Source: Streptomyces tuirus (lineage in GTDB: Bacteria > Actinomycetota > Actinomycetes > Streptomycetales > Streptomycetaceae). From it: DNA of 64,000 nt. Every line of letters begins with the position of its first letter. Within the stretch, counting starts at the first letter, position 1. Positions 9,873 through 18,621 of this stretch are shown in pieces. The DNA lies in NCBI RefSeq assembly GCF_014701095.1, contig NZ_AP023439.1, positions 5,754,001 through 5,818,000 of the forward strand, given 5' to 3'. Below the pieces are notes generated by a model. It did not search any database. It had not been told where the DNA came from and worked only from the letters and a program-made list of their open reading frames with translations. The translations under genes were made by a program, and so were the position numbers.

Positions 9873-10460
9873 ATGGCCAAGACCAGTACGACGACCCAGG
9901 GGCTGCGGGCGGCGATCGAGCGCAGCGGCTACTACCCGGCCCTCGTGGCCGAGGCGGTGGAGGCCGCCGTGGGCGGCGAGCCCGTCCGGTCGTACCTGGT
10001 CCACCAGGAGACGACGTTCGACCAGAACGAGGTCCGGCGGCATGTGACGGTGCTCGTCCTCACCGACAACCGCTTCATCGTCAGCCACACCGACGAGCAG
10101 GCCGCCGACAGCACCTCCCCGACGCCGTACGCGACGACGTCGACGGAGTCCGTGAAGATCGGCCGCATCTCGTCGGTCGTGGTCAGCCGCGTGGTCGCCA
10201 ATCCCGAGTCGTACAAACCGGGGACCCTGCCCCGCGAGGTCGTCCTCACCATCGGCTGGGGCGCCGTCTCCCGCATCGACCTGGAGCCGGCCGCGTGCGG
10301 CGACCCCAACTGCGAGGCGGACCACGGCTACACGGGCAACTCGACGGCGGACGACCTCAGCCTGCGCGTCAGCGAGGCCGGGGACGGACCGGAGACCGTG
10401 CGCGAGGCGCTCGCCTTCGCCCAGTCCCTCTCCGAGGCGACCGCGGACACGACCCGCTGA
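9873..10460 (+). CDS. Conserved actinobacterial protein (DUF5998-like)
   Basis: A 195-residue cytoplasmic protein opening MAKTSTTTQGLRAAIERSGYYPALV. It has alternating beta-rich segments (VTVLVLTDNRFIVSHTD, EVVLTIGWGAV) and the paired cysteines ACGDPNCEADHGYTG near residues 147-155, which could bind metal. I recognise it as the family labelled DUF5998, with no assigned function. The ATG at 9873 follows AGGA at 9861-9864; the ATG at 9864 is an in-frame alternative without a site. Its stop overlaps the next start (TGATG), so it is co-translated with the phosphatase-like gene. Confidence 0.75.
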   Translation: MAKTSTTTQGLRAAIERSGYYPALVAEAVEAAVGGEPVRSYLVHQETTFDQNEVRRHVTVLVLTDNRFIVSHTDEQAADSTSPTPYATTSTESVKIGRISSVVVSRVVANPESYKPGTLPREVVLTIGWGAVSRIDLEPAACGDPNCEADHGYTGNSTADDLSLRVSEAGDGPETVREALAFAQSLSEATADTTR

Positions 10461-11656
10461 TGGCACAGCCCAAGACGGCCTGGGACGACCACCCCGAACC
10501 GCTCACCGTCGCCTCCGCGCCCGTCCCCGAGTACGGCAGCGGATCGCTCGCCGACCTCCTGCCCACCCTGGCCGCCGGACTGGGCGTGCCGGGCATGAGC
10601 GCCGCGATCACCGAGCTGACCCCCGCCGACCGGAACTGCGTGTTCTTGATCGACGGCCTCGGCTGGGAGCAGCTGAAGGCGCACCCCGAGGACGCCCCCT
10701 TCATGACGTCCCTGCTCGCCACCTCGCGCGGTGGCACCGGGCGTCCGCTCACCGCCGGCTACCCGGCGACCACGGCGACCTCGCTCGCCTCGGTCGGCAC
10801 CGGCCTGCCCCCCGGCGCGCACGGCCTGCCCGGCTACACCGTCCGCAACCCCGACACCGGCGAGCTGATGAACCAGCTGCGCTGGCAGCCGTGGACCCCG
10901 CCCGGCCCCTGGCAGCCGTACCCCACGGTCTTCCAGCTGGCGCACGCGGCCGGGGTGCACGCCGCGCAGGTGTCCTCGCCGACCTTCGAGAACACCCCGC
11001 TGACCAGGGTCGCGCTCAGTGGAGGAACGTTCCTCGGGCGGCTGCCCGGCGAGGACCGCATCGACCTGGCGGCCGAGCAACTGGCCGCGGGCGACCGCTC
11101 CCTGGTGTACACGTACTTCGCGGAGGTCGACGGCGCCGGCCACCGCTTCGGCGTCGACTCCGATGCCTGGCGCGGCCAGCTCATGTACGCCGACCGCCTG
11201 GTCCAGCGCCTGGCCGAGCAACTGCCGCCGCGCAGCGCGCTCTACGTCACCGCCGACCACGGCATGATCGACGTGCCCTTCGACGAGCAGCACCGCATCG
11301 ACTTCGACGAGGACTGGGAGCTGAGCGCCGGGGTCGCCCTGCTCGGCGGCGAGGGCCGCGCCCGCCACGTCTACGCGGTGCCCGGCGCGGCGAACGACGT
11401 CCTGACCTGCTGGCGCGAGGTGCTCGGCGAGCAGTTCTGGGTCGCCTCGCGCGACGAAGCGATCGCGGCCGGCTGGTTCGGTCCGCGGATCGACGAACGG
11501 GTGTACGGCAGGATCGGTGACGTGGTCGCGGCCGCGCGGGACGACGTCCTGCTCATCGCCTCGGAGCGGGAGCCGAAGGAGTCGGCGATGGTCGGCAACC
11601 ACGGTTCGATGACCCCCGCCGAGCAGTTGGTCCCCCTGCTCGAAGTACGCTCCTGA
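10460..11656 (+). CDS. Alkaline phosphatase superfamily protein (nucleotide pyrophosphatase/phosphodiesterase type)
   Basis: A 398-residue predicted metallo-hydrolase. Superfamily landmarks are visible: FLIDGLGW (first metal Asp), AGYPATTATSLASVGTG (Thr nucleophile), FAEVDGAGHRFG (Asp and His), TADHGMIDV (Asp-His) and, near the end, GNHGSM (His). This is the layout of NPP-type phosphodiesterases with two metals and a threonine nucleophile. There is no signal peptide, so it is probably intracellular. It starts inside the stop of the upstream DUF5998 gene, suggesting a shared task. The substrate cannot be deduced. Confidence 0.85.
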   Translation: MAQPKTAWDDHPEPLTVASAPVPEYGSGSLADLLPTLAAGLGVPGMSAAITELTPADRNCVFLIDGLGWEQLKAHPEDAPFMTSLLATSRGGTGRPLTAGYPATTATSLASVGTGLPPGAHGLPGYTVRNPDTGELMNQLRWQPWTPPGPWQPYPTVFQLAHAAGVHAAQVSSPTFENTPLTRVALSGGTFLGRLPGEDRIDLAAEQLAAGDRSLVYTYFAEVDGAGHRFGVDSDAWRGQLMYADRLVQRLAEQLPPRSALYVTADHGMIDVPFDEQHRIDFDEDWELSAGVALLGGEGRARHVYAVPGAANDVLTCWREVLGEQFWVASRDEAIAAGWFGPRIDERVYGRIGDVVAAARDDVLLIASEREPKESAMVGNHGSMTPAEQLVPLLEVRS

Positions 11657-11714
11657 AACAGCCGCACTCCACGCCCCACCTCGTCCTCCCACGCCGAAAG
11701 GTGCTCAACTCCAC

Positions 11715-12365
11715 ATGCCCGAGCTGGTGTTCTTCTGCGGAACGATGGACTGCGGGAAGTCGACGCTGGCTCTCCAGATCGAGCACAACCGCTCGGCGCG
11801 CGGACTGCAGGGCATGATCTTCTCGCGCGACGACCGCGCCGGCGAGGGCAAGCTGTCCTCACGCCTCGGCCTGGTGACGGACGCGGTGGAGGTCGGTGAC
11901 GGGCAGGACCTCTACGGCCACCTCGTCGACCACCTGTCGCAGGGCGGCCGTGCGGACTATGTGATCGCCGACGAGGCGCAGTTCCTCGCGCCGGAGCAGA
12001 TCGACCAACTGGCGCGGGTGGTCGACGACCTGAGCCTCGACGTCTACGCCTTCGGCATCACGACGGACTTCCGCTCCAAGCTGTTCCCCGGCTCGCAGCG
12101 CCTGGTGGAACTGGCCGACCGGGTGGAGGTCCTCCAGGTCGAAGCCCTGTGCTGGTGCGGAGCCCGTGCCACGCACAACGCCCGCACGATAGGCGGGGTG
12201 ATGGTCGTCGAGGGCGCCCAGGTGGTGGTCGGCGACGTCACCCACTCCGCCGACGAAATCGGGTACGAGGTCCTGTGCCGCCGTCACCACCGCCGCAGGA
12301 TGACGGCGGCGACGTCCCGCGCGGCGGCCCTGTCCCCGGACGTGCTGCCGGTGACCTCCGCCTGA
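11715..12365 (+). CDS. tdk: Thymidine kinase (type II)
   Basis: A 216-residue enzyme that phosphorylates thymidine to dTMP in pyrimidine salvage. The P-loop FFCGTMDCGKST is at residues 6-17, the catalytic region is IADEAQFL, and the lasso zinc ligands are CWCGARA with CRRHH near the C terminus. These identify the TK1-like type II family. The ATG at 11715 begins MPELVFFCGTM. Together with dUTPase at 26,096 it supplies dTTP precursors. Confidence 0.95.
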   Translation: MPELVFFCGTMDCGKSTLALQIEHNRSARGLQGMIFSRDDRAGEGKLSSRLGLVTDAVEVGDGQDLYGHLVDHLSQGGRADYVIADEAQFLAPEQIDQLARVVDDLSLDVYAFGITTDFRSKLFPGSQRLVELADRVEVLQVEALCWCGARATHNARTIGGVMVVEGAQVVVGDVTHSADEIGYEVLCRRHHRRRMTAATSRAAALSPDVLPVTSA

Positions 12366-12378
12366 CGGCCGGACCAGG

Positions 12379-13188
12379 TCAGCTCGGCCGCTCCAGCAGC
12401 GCGAACCGCGCTCCCTCCGGATCCGCCACCCTCGCCACCCGCCCCCGGGCGGTGTCGTGCACCGGCTTCAGGACGTGCCCGCCCAGGTGGACGAGATGGT
12501 CCAGCGCGTCGTCGACGTCGGCGACCTGGAAGTACGTCACCCAGTGCGGTCCCTGGTCGCGGGGCAGGGCGTGCCCCACGCCGTGGATGCCGGCGACGGG
12601 TTCGCCGCCCAGGTGCAGGGTCACGTAGTCGAAGTCGGCGGAGACCACCGGCTCCTCCTCGTACCCGAACACCAGCCGGTAGAACTTGGCGACGCTCGCC
12701 GACTCGAAGGTCAGCAGCTCGTTCCAGGCGGGCGTGCCGGGAACGCCCGAGATCGCGGTGCCGAGGTGCGCGGCGGCCTGCCAGATGCCGAACACCGCCC
12801 CCGAGGGGTCGGAGCCGATCGCGAGGCGGCCGGCGTCGGCGGCGTCCAGCGGGCCCACGCCGATCGTGCCACCGCGGCTGCGTACCGTCCCGGCCGTGAG
12901 ATCCACGTTCTCCGAGGCGAAATAGGGCGTCCATGCGATGGGCAGATGGCGGTCCGGAGGCAGCCGTCCGATGCCGGCCACCTCCCGCCCGTCGAGCAGG
13001 GCGCGCACATACGGGCCGAGTTGCTCGGGCCCCGGTCGGAACTCCCAGCCGAACAGCGCTCCGTAGAACTCCTCGGTCGCGTCCAGGCCGTGCACCATCA
13101 GGCTCACCCAGCAGGGCGCGCCGGGCGCGTGCCGAGCGGGTGTGTCACCGTTCGGCCCGGCGGACCCCCGTGCGTCGGTCATCGTCAC
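12379..13188 (-). CDS. VOC superfamily protein with two glyoxalase-like modules
   Basis: A 269-residue protein of two tandem vicinal-oxygen-chelate modules (about 20-135 and 150-265), each with the beta-alpha-beta-beta-beta signature (WVSLMVHGLDATEEFYGALFGWEF; WNELLTFESASVAKFYRLVFGYEE). VOC proteins include glyoxalases, dioxygenases and antibiotic-binding proteins. I do not see a confident metal-ligand set, so enzyme or binding protein are both possible. It converges on tdk with 13 nt between the stops and no strong hairpin. The start is ATG at 13188, or the in-frame ATG at 13182. Confidence 0.82.
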   Translation of the reverse strand: MTMTDARGSAGPNGDTPARHAPGAPCWVSLMVHGLDATEEFYGALFGWEFRPGPEQLGPYVRALLDGREVAGIGRLPPDRHLPIAWTPYFASENVDLTAGTVRSRGGTIGVGPLDAADAGRLAIGSDPSGAVFGIWQAAAHLGTAISGVPGTPAWNELLTFESASVAKFYRLVFGYEEEPVVSADFDYVTLHLGGEPVAGIHGVGHALPRDQGPHWVTYFQVADVDDALDHLVHLGGHVLKPVHDTARGRVARVADPEGARFALLERPS

Positions 13189-13433
13189 TCTCTTCTCGGC
13201 CTCGCGGTGGCCGTGCTCTCCGCAGCCTGGCGGGGCGGCCCTTGTGGGGCGTCCCTTGTCCGGGAGAATGCCCGATGTGCGGGCCCCGTCCCTCGCGGCG
13301 CGCTTGTCGGCATGTGTCGTTCAGCTGTACAGCATGTGCTTGTTCCCGTACGCCGCGTGATCGCTTCGCTCCGGCCGAGCAGAGTAGCCGGACACGGACG
13401 GCTCGGCCACCCCCGTGCGCGAGGATGGGGACC

Positions 13434-14282
13434 ATGAACGCCATCATCTCCGCATCCGACCTCGCCAGGGATCTCGCGGGCGCCCGGCCGCCGGTCCTGC
13501 TCGACGTCCGCTGGCAGCTCACCGCGGCCAAGGCGGCCGGGGAGCCGCCGTTCGACGGCCGGGCCGCGTACCGGGCGGGGCACCTGCCGGGGGCCGTATA
13601 CGTCGACCTGGACCGGGAGTTGGCCTCCGCGCCGGGCAAGGGCGGCCGGCACCCGCTGCCCGACCTCGAACACTTCGGTGCCGCGATGCGCCGGGCGGGC
13701 GTGTCGGCCGGGACGCCGGTGGTCGTCTACGACGGCGGCCAGGGGTGGGCGGCCGCCCGGGCATGGTGGATGCTGCGCTGGACGGGTCACCCGGACGTGC
13801 GGGTTCTCGACGGCGGGTTGCCGTCCTGGGAGGGGCCGTTGGACCAGACCGTGCCGGCTCCGGCGGAGGGCGACTTCGTGCCCGAGCCGGGTGCGGGGCT
13901 GCTCGACGCGGATGCCGCCGCGGCGCTGGCACGGTCCGGGGTGCTGCTGGACGCCCGGGCGGGGGAGCGGTACCGGGGCGAGGTGGAGCCGATCGATCCG
14001 GTGGCGGGGCACATCCCGGGCGCGGTGTCGGCGCCGACCACGGAGAACGTGGGGGCCGACGGGCGTTTCCTACCCGCCGGGGAACTGCGGGCGCGGTTCG
14101 AGGGACTTGGCGTGACCGAGGGGGTGCGGGTCGGCGTGTACTGCGGTTCGGGGGTCTCCGCCGCCCATGAGGTCCTGGCGCTGGCGGCCGCCGGCATTCC
14201 GGCGGAGCTGTACGTGGGGTCCTGGTCGGAGTGGTCCTCGGACCCGGACCGGCCGGTGGCCGTCGGCCCGGACCCGCGGTGA
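13434..14282 (+). CDS. Sulfurtransferase with two rhodanese domains
   Basis: A 282-residue thiosulfate or 3-mercaptopyruvate sulfurtransferase. The N-terminal domain is inactive; the C-terminal domain carries the active-site loop YCGSGVSA, whose Cys takes the persulfide. CGSGV(S/T)A is the loop type of mercaptopyruvate sulfurtransferases, so that substrate is somewhat favoured. The ATG at 13434 follows GAGG at 13421-13424. It stands alone and ends in a repeat-rich region with a terminator. Confidence 0.88.
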   Translation: MNAIISASDLARDLAGARPPVLLDVRWQLTAAKAAGEPPFDGRAAYRAGHLPGAVYVDLDRELASAPGKGGRHPLPDLEHFGAAMRRAGVSAGTPVVVYDGGQGWAAARAWWMLRWTGHPDVRVLDGGLPSWEGPLDQTVPAPAEGDFVPEPGAGLLDADAAAALARSGVLLDARAGERYRGEVEPIDPVAGHIPGAVSAPTTENVGADGRFLPAGELRARFEGLGVTEGVRVGVYCGSGVSAAHEVLALAAAGIPAELYVGSWSEWSSDPDRPVAVGPDPR

Positions 14283-14289
14283 CCTGACA

Positions 14290-14352
14290 GGAAGAGCCGT
14301 ACACGAGGAGCCGCACACACAGAGAGCCGTACACGAAGAGCCGTACACGAAG
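14290..14352. repeat. Four tandem copies of a ~15-bp unit after the sulfurtransferase
   Basis: The unit (G)AGAGCCGTACACGA is present four times, the second copy being diverged (GAGCCGCACACACA). It lies between the stop codon and the terminator and is probably transcribed but untranslated. Confidence 0.75.
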
Positions 14353-14353
14353 G

Positions 14354-14382
14354 GAGGGCCGCGCCCGGACAGCGCGGCCCTC
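14354..14382. terminator. Bidirectional terminator between the sulfurtransferase and sepH
   Basis: The perfect 11-bp arms GAGGGCCGCGC and GCGCGGCCCTC are separated by 7 nt. It can serve both converging genes. Confidence 0.8.
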
Positions 14383-14417
14383 GTCCTTCGGCAGCCGGCT
14401 CGGCTACTCCTGCTTCG

Positions 14418-15446
14418 TTACTCCTGCTTCTTGCGCCGCGTCCCGAACACGATCTCGTCCCAGCTCGGGACGGCCGCCCTACGGCCCGGACGCACTCCGT
14501 CCGCCTCGGCCTGGCGGTCGGTGGCACCGATGAGCCGGTCGCGATGGCTGCCCACGGAACGCGGCATGAGGACGTCGGCGTAGGCGGAACCGGCCGAGGC
14601 CGCGGGAGCCGGAGGCTCCTCCTCCTCGACCTCCGCGACGATGGGCTCCTCCTCGGGCTCCGCCGGGGGGAGTTCCGGAACCACCAGGTCGCCGCGGAAG
14701 CTCGGCACCGCCTCGAGCAGGCTGGTCAGCGAGTCGCGTTCGCCCGTGCTCTCCTCGATCGGTTCGGACGCCTGCGCGGGCAGGCTGGGGCGCTCGGGGC
14801 GGTCCAGCGGTCTGTCGCGCGGCAGCCGGGCGATGCGGGGGACGAACGGGAAGCTGGGCTCGGGCGCGGCCAGGTCGTCGGACTCGCCGATCAGGGAGCG
14901 CGCCTCGTCGTCGACGGCCTGGACGAGCCGCCGGGGCGGGTCGTACGTCCAGCTCGCCGCGTGCGGTTCGCCCGCGACGCGGTAGACCAGCAGGACTTCC
15001 CACGTGCCGTCGTCGCGGCGCCATGAGTCCCACTGGACGGTGTCCTTGTCGGCACCGCGCAGCAGCAGCCGCTCCTGCACGGCCTCGCCCAGGGGCGGAC
15101 CGGAGTTCTCACCGGGGCGGCGGACCGGGGTCTTGCGGGCCCGTTCGGCCATGAAGGCGCGCTCGGCGAGCACGGGACCCTCGAAGCGGCGTACCCGGTC
15201 GACGGGGATGCCGGCCATCTGCGCGACCTCTTCCGCGGTCGCGCCTGCACGTATACGCGCCTGGATGTCGCGCGGGCGGAGGTGGCTTTCGACCTCGATC
15301 TCGATCTGGCCGAGACGCGGACGGTCGCCGCGCACGGCGGCGCGCAGGCGTTCGTCGATCGGAAGCGTGTACTCCGTAGAGTCGGCAGCCTTCAGCACCA
15401 GCCGTGTGCCGTCATTCGAGACGGCCACGACACGCAGTTCGGGCAT
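14418..15446 (-). CDS. sepH: Septation protein SepH
   Basis: A 342-residue actinobacterial cell-division protein. The N-terminal DUF3071 region (about 1-170; MPELRVVAVSNDGTRLVLKA) includes a helix-turn-helix-like segment around TAEEVAQMAGIPVDRVRRFEG. The middle is long, acidic and Pro/Glu-rich, and the C terminus is conserved and basic (WDEIVFGTRRKKQE). Known for the family: SepH binds FtsZ and promotes assembly and bundling of filaments at sporulation septa. ATG 15446 has GGGAGG just upstream. The rhodanese, sepH and oxidoreductase order fits the S. coelicolor neighbourhood of this gene as I recall it. Confidence 0.9.
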   Translation of the reverse strand: MPELRVVAVSNDGTRLVLKAADSTEYTLPIDERLRAAVRGDRPRLGQIEIEVESHLRPRDIQARIRAGATAEEVAQMAGIPVDRVRRFEGPVLAERAFMAERARKTPVRRPGENSGPPLGEAVQERLLLRGADKDTVQWDSWRRDDGTWEVLLVYRVAGEPHAASWTYDPPRRLVQAVDDEARSLIGESDDLAAPEPSFPFVPRIARLPRDRPLDRPERPSLPAQASEPIEESTGERDSLTSLLEAVPSFRGDLVVPELPPAEPEEEPIVAEVEEEEPPAPAASAGSAYADVLMPRSVGSHRDRLIGATDRQAEADGVRPGRRAAVPSWDEIVFGTRRKKQE

Positions 15447-15930
15447 GGGGACCTCCCGGGTGGTGCCTGCCGACGTCACGTGCGTCGCTGCTTCCGCTAG
15501 TCGAGTGTGGCCTGCCCGGGTGCAGCCTGCCACAACCTTGCCGAGTTGCCCGGCGTGTCGGGCGCTGGCCCTGGATCGCCGTTATGGCACGGTTACCTAT
15601 TCGCAACGCTAAGTGACGAACTCTGTCACCCTGTGCAACTAGCCCCCTCCCGGCGGTCCTTAAAGGCCCTGTGCACCCTCAACGGGCGACCGGACCCAGG
15701 GCTCGCAACAGTACTCCATTCGGGCCACCTGCGTGGATTGGCGCGCCGCCCAACTTCTCGCAAGGGGTGGGACTTGGCCGCCCCATGCCCCCGTTCCGGG
15801 ATCTTGAACGTGGGGAACTTCACGCAGCCACAAGAATCGGAACTAACAGGAACTGGAGGCGGCCTGTGCTCGAGGCGGTGGCCGTCTTCGGCGTGACGAT
15901 GGCCGGAATCAGCACTCCCCGGTGCCCCCT
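15447..15930. other. 484-bp gene-free region between sepH and the FAD oxidase
   Basis: It is less GC-biased than its surroundings and has short open frames on both strands, but their codon use is unlike Streptomyces (many A/T-ending codons) and none has a ribosome binding site. It probably holds the sepH promoter. A small dyad, GTGAC-N7-GTCAC, lies at 15613-15629. An untranslated RNA cannot be excluded. Confidence 0.5.
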
Positions 15931-17250
15931 CTACGCCCCCAGGACCCTCCGCAAGTAGTCGTTCTGGAACCGCCGATCAGGATCGAGACGATCCCGCAGC
16001 GCCGTGAACTCGCCGAAGCGCGGATACACCCGGGAGAAGTACTCGGCGTCCCGCGTGTGGATCTTGCCCCAGTGCGGACGGCCCTCATGGGCGGTGAAGA
16101 TGCGCTCGGCGGCCGTGAAGTAACGCTGGAAGGGCGTCCCCTGGAACATGTGGACGGCGATGTACGCGCTGTCCCGGCCGGAGGCGGTGGACAGCGCGAT
16201 GTCGTCGGCCGGCGCGGTGCGCACCTCGACGGGGAAGCTGACCCGGAGGCCGGAGCGGTCGACCATCGCTTTCAGCTCGCGCAGCGCCCCGACGACGGCC
16301 GCCCGCGGAACGGCGTACTCCATCTCCACGAAGCGCACCCGGCGCGGGGACGTGAAGACCTTGTAGGGGATGTCCGTGTAGGTCCGCGCGGACAGGGCCT
16401 TGCTGGAGATCCGGGCGATGGCGGGGATCGTGGCCGGCACCGCGCGGCCGACCCAGTTGGTCACCTGGAAGACGCCGTTGGAGAGGAACTCGTCCTCGAT
16501 CCAGCTCTTGAGCTGCGGCACCGGCTTCTCGGGACCCGCGCTGCGGTTGTTGCGCTTGGTGTTGGTGCTGCCGGTGTGCGGGAACCAGTAGAACTCGAAG
16601 TGCTCGTTCTCGGCCCAGAGTTCCTCGAAGTCGGAGAGGACCTTGTCGAACGGCATCGGCTCTTCGCGGGCCTTGAGCAGGAAGACCGGCTCGACGGCGA
16701 AGGTGATCGCGGTGACGATGCCCAGGGCGCCGAGGCCGACGCGGGAGGCGGCGAAGACCTCCGGGTTCTCCTTCTCGGAGCAGCTCAGCACCGAGCCGTC
16801 GGCGGTGACCAGCTCCAGGCCCTTGATCTGGGCGGCGATCGAGCCCGAGTCGCGGCCCGTGCCGTGCGTGCCGGTGCTGGTGGCCCCGGAGACCGTCTGC
16901 TCCATGATGTCGCCCATGTTCGTGAGCGACAGACCCTCGCGCGCGAGAGCGACGTTGAGCCTCTTGAGCGGCGTGCCGGCCTCCACCGTGACCGTCATGT
17001 TCTCGCGGTCGATGTCGCGTATCCCGGTCAGCAGTTGAGGGCGGATCAACACACCGTCGGTCGCGGCTATGGACGTGAACGAATGCCCGGCACCGACGGC
17101 CTTCACCCTGAGCCCGTCCTCGGCGGCCCGCCGTACCGCGGCGGCCAGCTCGTCGACCGAGGCCGGGGTGACCTCCCGCGCGGGACGAGCCGAGACGTTG
17201 CCGCCCCAGTTTCGCCACGTGCCGTTCTTTCCGTTCGCTGTGCTGCTCAA
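15931..17250 (-). CDS. FAD-linked oxidoreductase (D-arabinono-1,4-lactone oxidase/aldonolactone oxidase type)
   Basis: A 439-residue flavoprotein. The N-terminal PCMH FAD domain has VGAGHSFTSIA, in which the His before Ser is the usual covalent flavin attachment point of this family. The C-terminal ALO domain has the catalytic motif HWGK (HWAK class) and ends in QNDYLRRVLG. Relatives oxidise sugar lactones or polyols such as xylitol and sorbitol using oxygen. TTG at 17250 is chosen as start because GGGGAGG precedes it. It lies directly downstream of the MFS gene on the same strand, so the transporter may import its substrate. Confidence 0.85.
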   Translation of the reverse strand: MSSTANGKNGTWRNWGGNVSARPAREVTPASVDELAAAVRRAAEDGLRVKAVGAGHSFTSIAATDGVLIRPQLLTGIRDIDRENMTVTVEAGTPLKRLNVALAREGLSLTNMGDIMEQTVSGATSTGTHGTGRDSGSIAAQIKGLELVTADGSVLSCSEKENPEVFAASRVGLGALGIVTAITFAVEPVFLLKAREEPMPFDKVLSDFEELWAENEHFEFYWFPHTGSTNTKRNNRSAGPEKPVPQLKSWIEDEFLSNGVFQVTNWVGRAVPATIPAIARISSKALSARTYTDIPYKVFTSPRRVRFVEMEYAVPRAAVVGALRELKAMVDRSGLRVSFPVEVRTAPADDIALSTASGRDSAYIAVHMFQGTPFQRYFTAAERIFTAHEGRPHWGKIHTRDAEYFSRVYPRFGEFTALRDRLDPDRRFQNDYLRRVLGA

Positions 17251-17251
17251 C

Positions 17252-18451
17252 GGAGCCTCCCCGACGCGGTGCCGGTCGCTTGAGCCGGCGGAACCCGAGG
17301 AAACCCACCGCGACCGCGACGGCGCCGGCCACCGCCGGAACCCCGTACCCGGCACGCGCCCCGGCCGCGTCGATCACCCAGCCGGCCGTGGAGGAGCCGA
17401 GTGCGACCCCCGCCGTGAGCCCGGTGCTCACCCAGGTCATGCCTTCGGTGAGCTGCGCGCGTGGTACGTGCTCTTCGATGAGGGACATCGTCGTGATCAT
17501 CGTGGGAGCGATGGACAGACCCGCAACGAACAGCGCCACGGCCAGAAACGGCAAGTTTCCGACCAGTAGGAGGGGGATCATACTCACGGCCATGGCGCAG
17601 ACGCCCAGCAGCCACCGTCGTTCCGGTGCCCCGGCGAAGTGCAGCAGCCCGAACACCATGCCCGCCACACAGGAACCCGCCGCGTACACCGCGAGGACGA
17701 GGCTCGCCGCGGCCTTGTGCCCCTCCTCGTCGGCGAAGGCCACGGTGACCACGTCGACGGCCCCGAAGATCGCCCCGGTGGCGACGAAGGTGGCCACCAG
17801 GACCTGGAGCCCCGGCGCGCGCAGCGCGCTGCCGCCGCCGCCCTTCCGCTCGCGCGGGTGCGGCTCGGGTTCGGTGGCGCGCTGCGAGGTCAGCCAGAAC
17901 ACGCCGACGGCCAGGAAGCAGGCGGCGAGCAGCGGACCGGCCTCCGGGAACCAGGCCGTGGACAGCCCGATGGAGATGATCGGCCCGAAGATGAAGCACA
18001 CCTCGTCCACCACGGACTCGAAGGAGTACGCGGTGTGCAACTGCGGCGTCCCCCGGTACAGGGCCGCCCAGCGGGCCCGGACCATCGCGCCGACGCTCGG
18101 CACGCAGCCGATGCCCACGCACGCCACGAACAGCACCCAGTCCGGCCACCCGTAGTGCGCCGCACACAGCAGCAGGGCCGCAGCGGTCAGTGAGATCAGC
18201 GTCGCCGGGCGCAGCGCGCGCCGTTGCCCGTACTGGTCGGCCAGCCGCGACACCTGCGGTCCGGCCACGGCGGCGGACAGCGCGACGGTGGCCGACAGGG
18301 CACCGGCCAGGCCGTACCTCCCCGTCAGCTGGGAGATCATCGTGATCACGCCGATGCCCATCATCGACACCGGGAGCCGACCGAGGAAGCCCGCAGCGGA
18401 GAAACCCTTGGAGCCGGGGGCTGCGAACAGGGCGCGGTAGGGGCTGGGCAC
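17252..18451 (-). CDS. MFS transporter; 3' end unclear
   Basis: About 400 residues of a 12-helix major facilitator, beginning MPSPYRALFAAPGSKGFSAAGF and reaching GFLGFRRLKRPAPRRGG. The loop QVSRLADQYGQRRALRP after helix 2 resembles motif A. The reading frame has no stop at the expected end: it stays open through the downstream oxidase gene in another frame to 16085 (788 codons in all). In the alternative frame a TGA (17249-17247) overlaps the oxidase TTG start as TTGA, the usual coupled arrangement. A single-base indel near the 3' end, or a real long tail, would each explain this. The end given here is the last point of plausible family sequence. Confidence 0.75.
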
Positions 18452-18469
18452 GGGGTCTCCGAAGGCTCA

Positions 18470-18500
18470 GTAAGCTGCGAACGCAGTCGACACAGCTTAC
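18470..18500. promoter_or_regulatory. Perfect 8-bp inverted repeat in the MFS/hemH divergent promoter
   Basis: GTAAGCTG and CAGCTTAC are separated by 15 nt and centred at 18485, between the start codons at 18451 and 18622. It has the geometry of an operator for a dimeric regulator. The cognate protein is not identifiable here. Confidence 0.6.
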
Positions 18501-18621
18501 GGCCCGGGGCGCCCCGACACACCCGTCCGGAGCAGCCTCGCGGCGCCCGCGGGGCCTGCCTGCCGCGCCGGCGCCACCCCGCCGTTTCCCGGCTGTCAGT
18601 GCAGGGTGGCAGGATCGACTC

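Noticed and set aside
15626..15823. 65-codon minus-strand frame upstream of the FAD oxidase
   Set aside because: Codon use is unlike Streptomyces, there is no ribosome binding site before the GTG, and no recognisable family.
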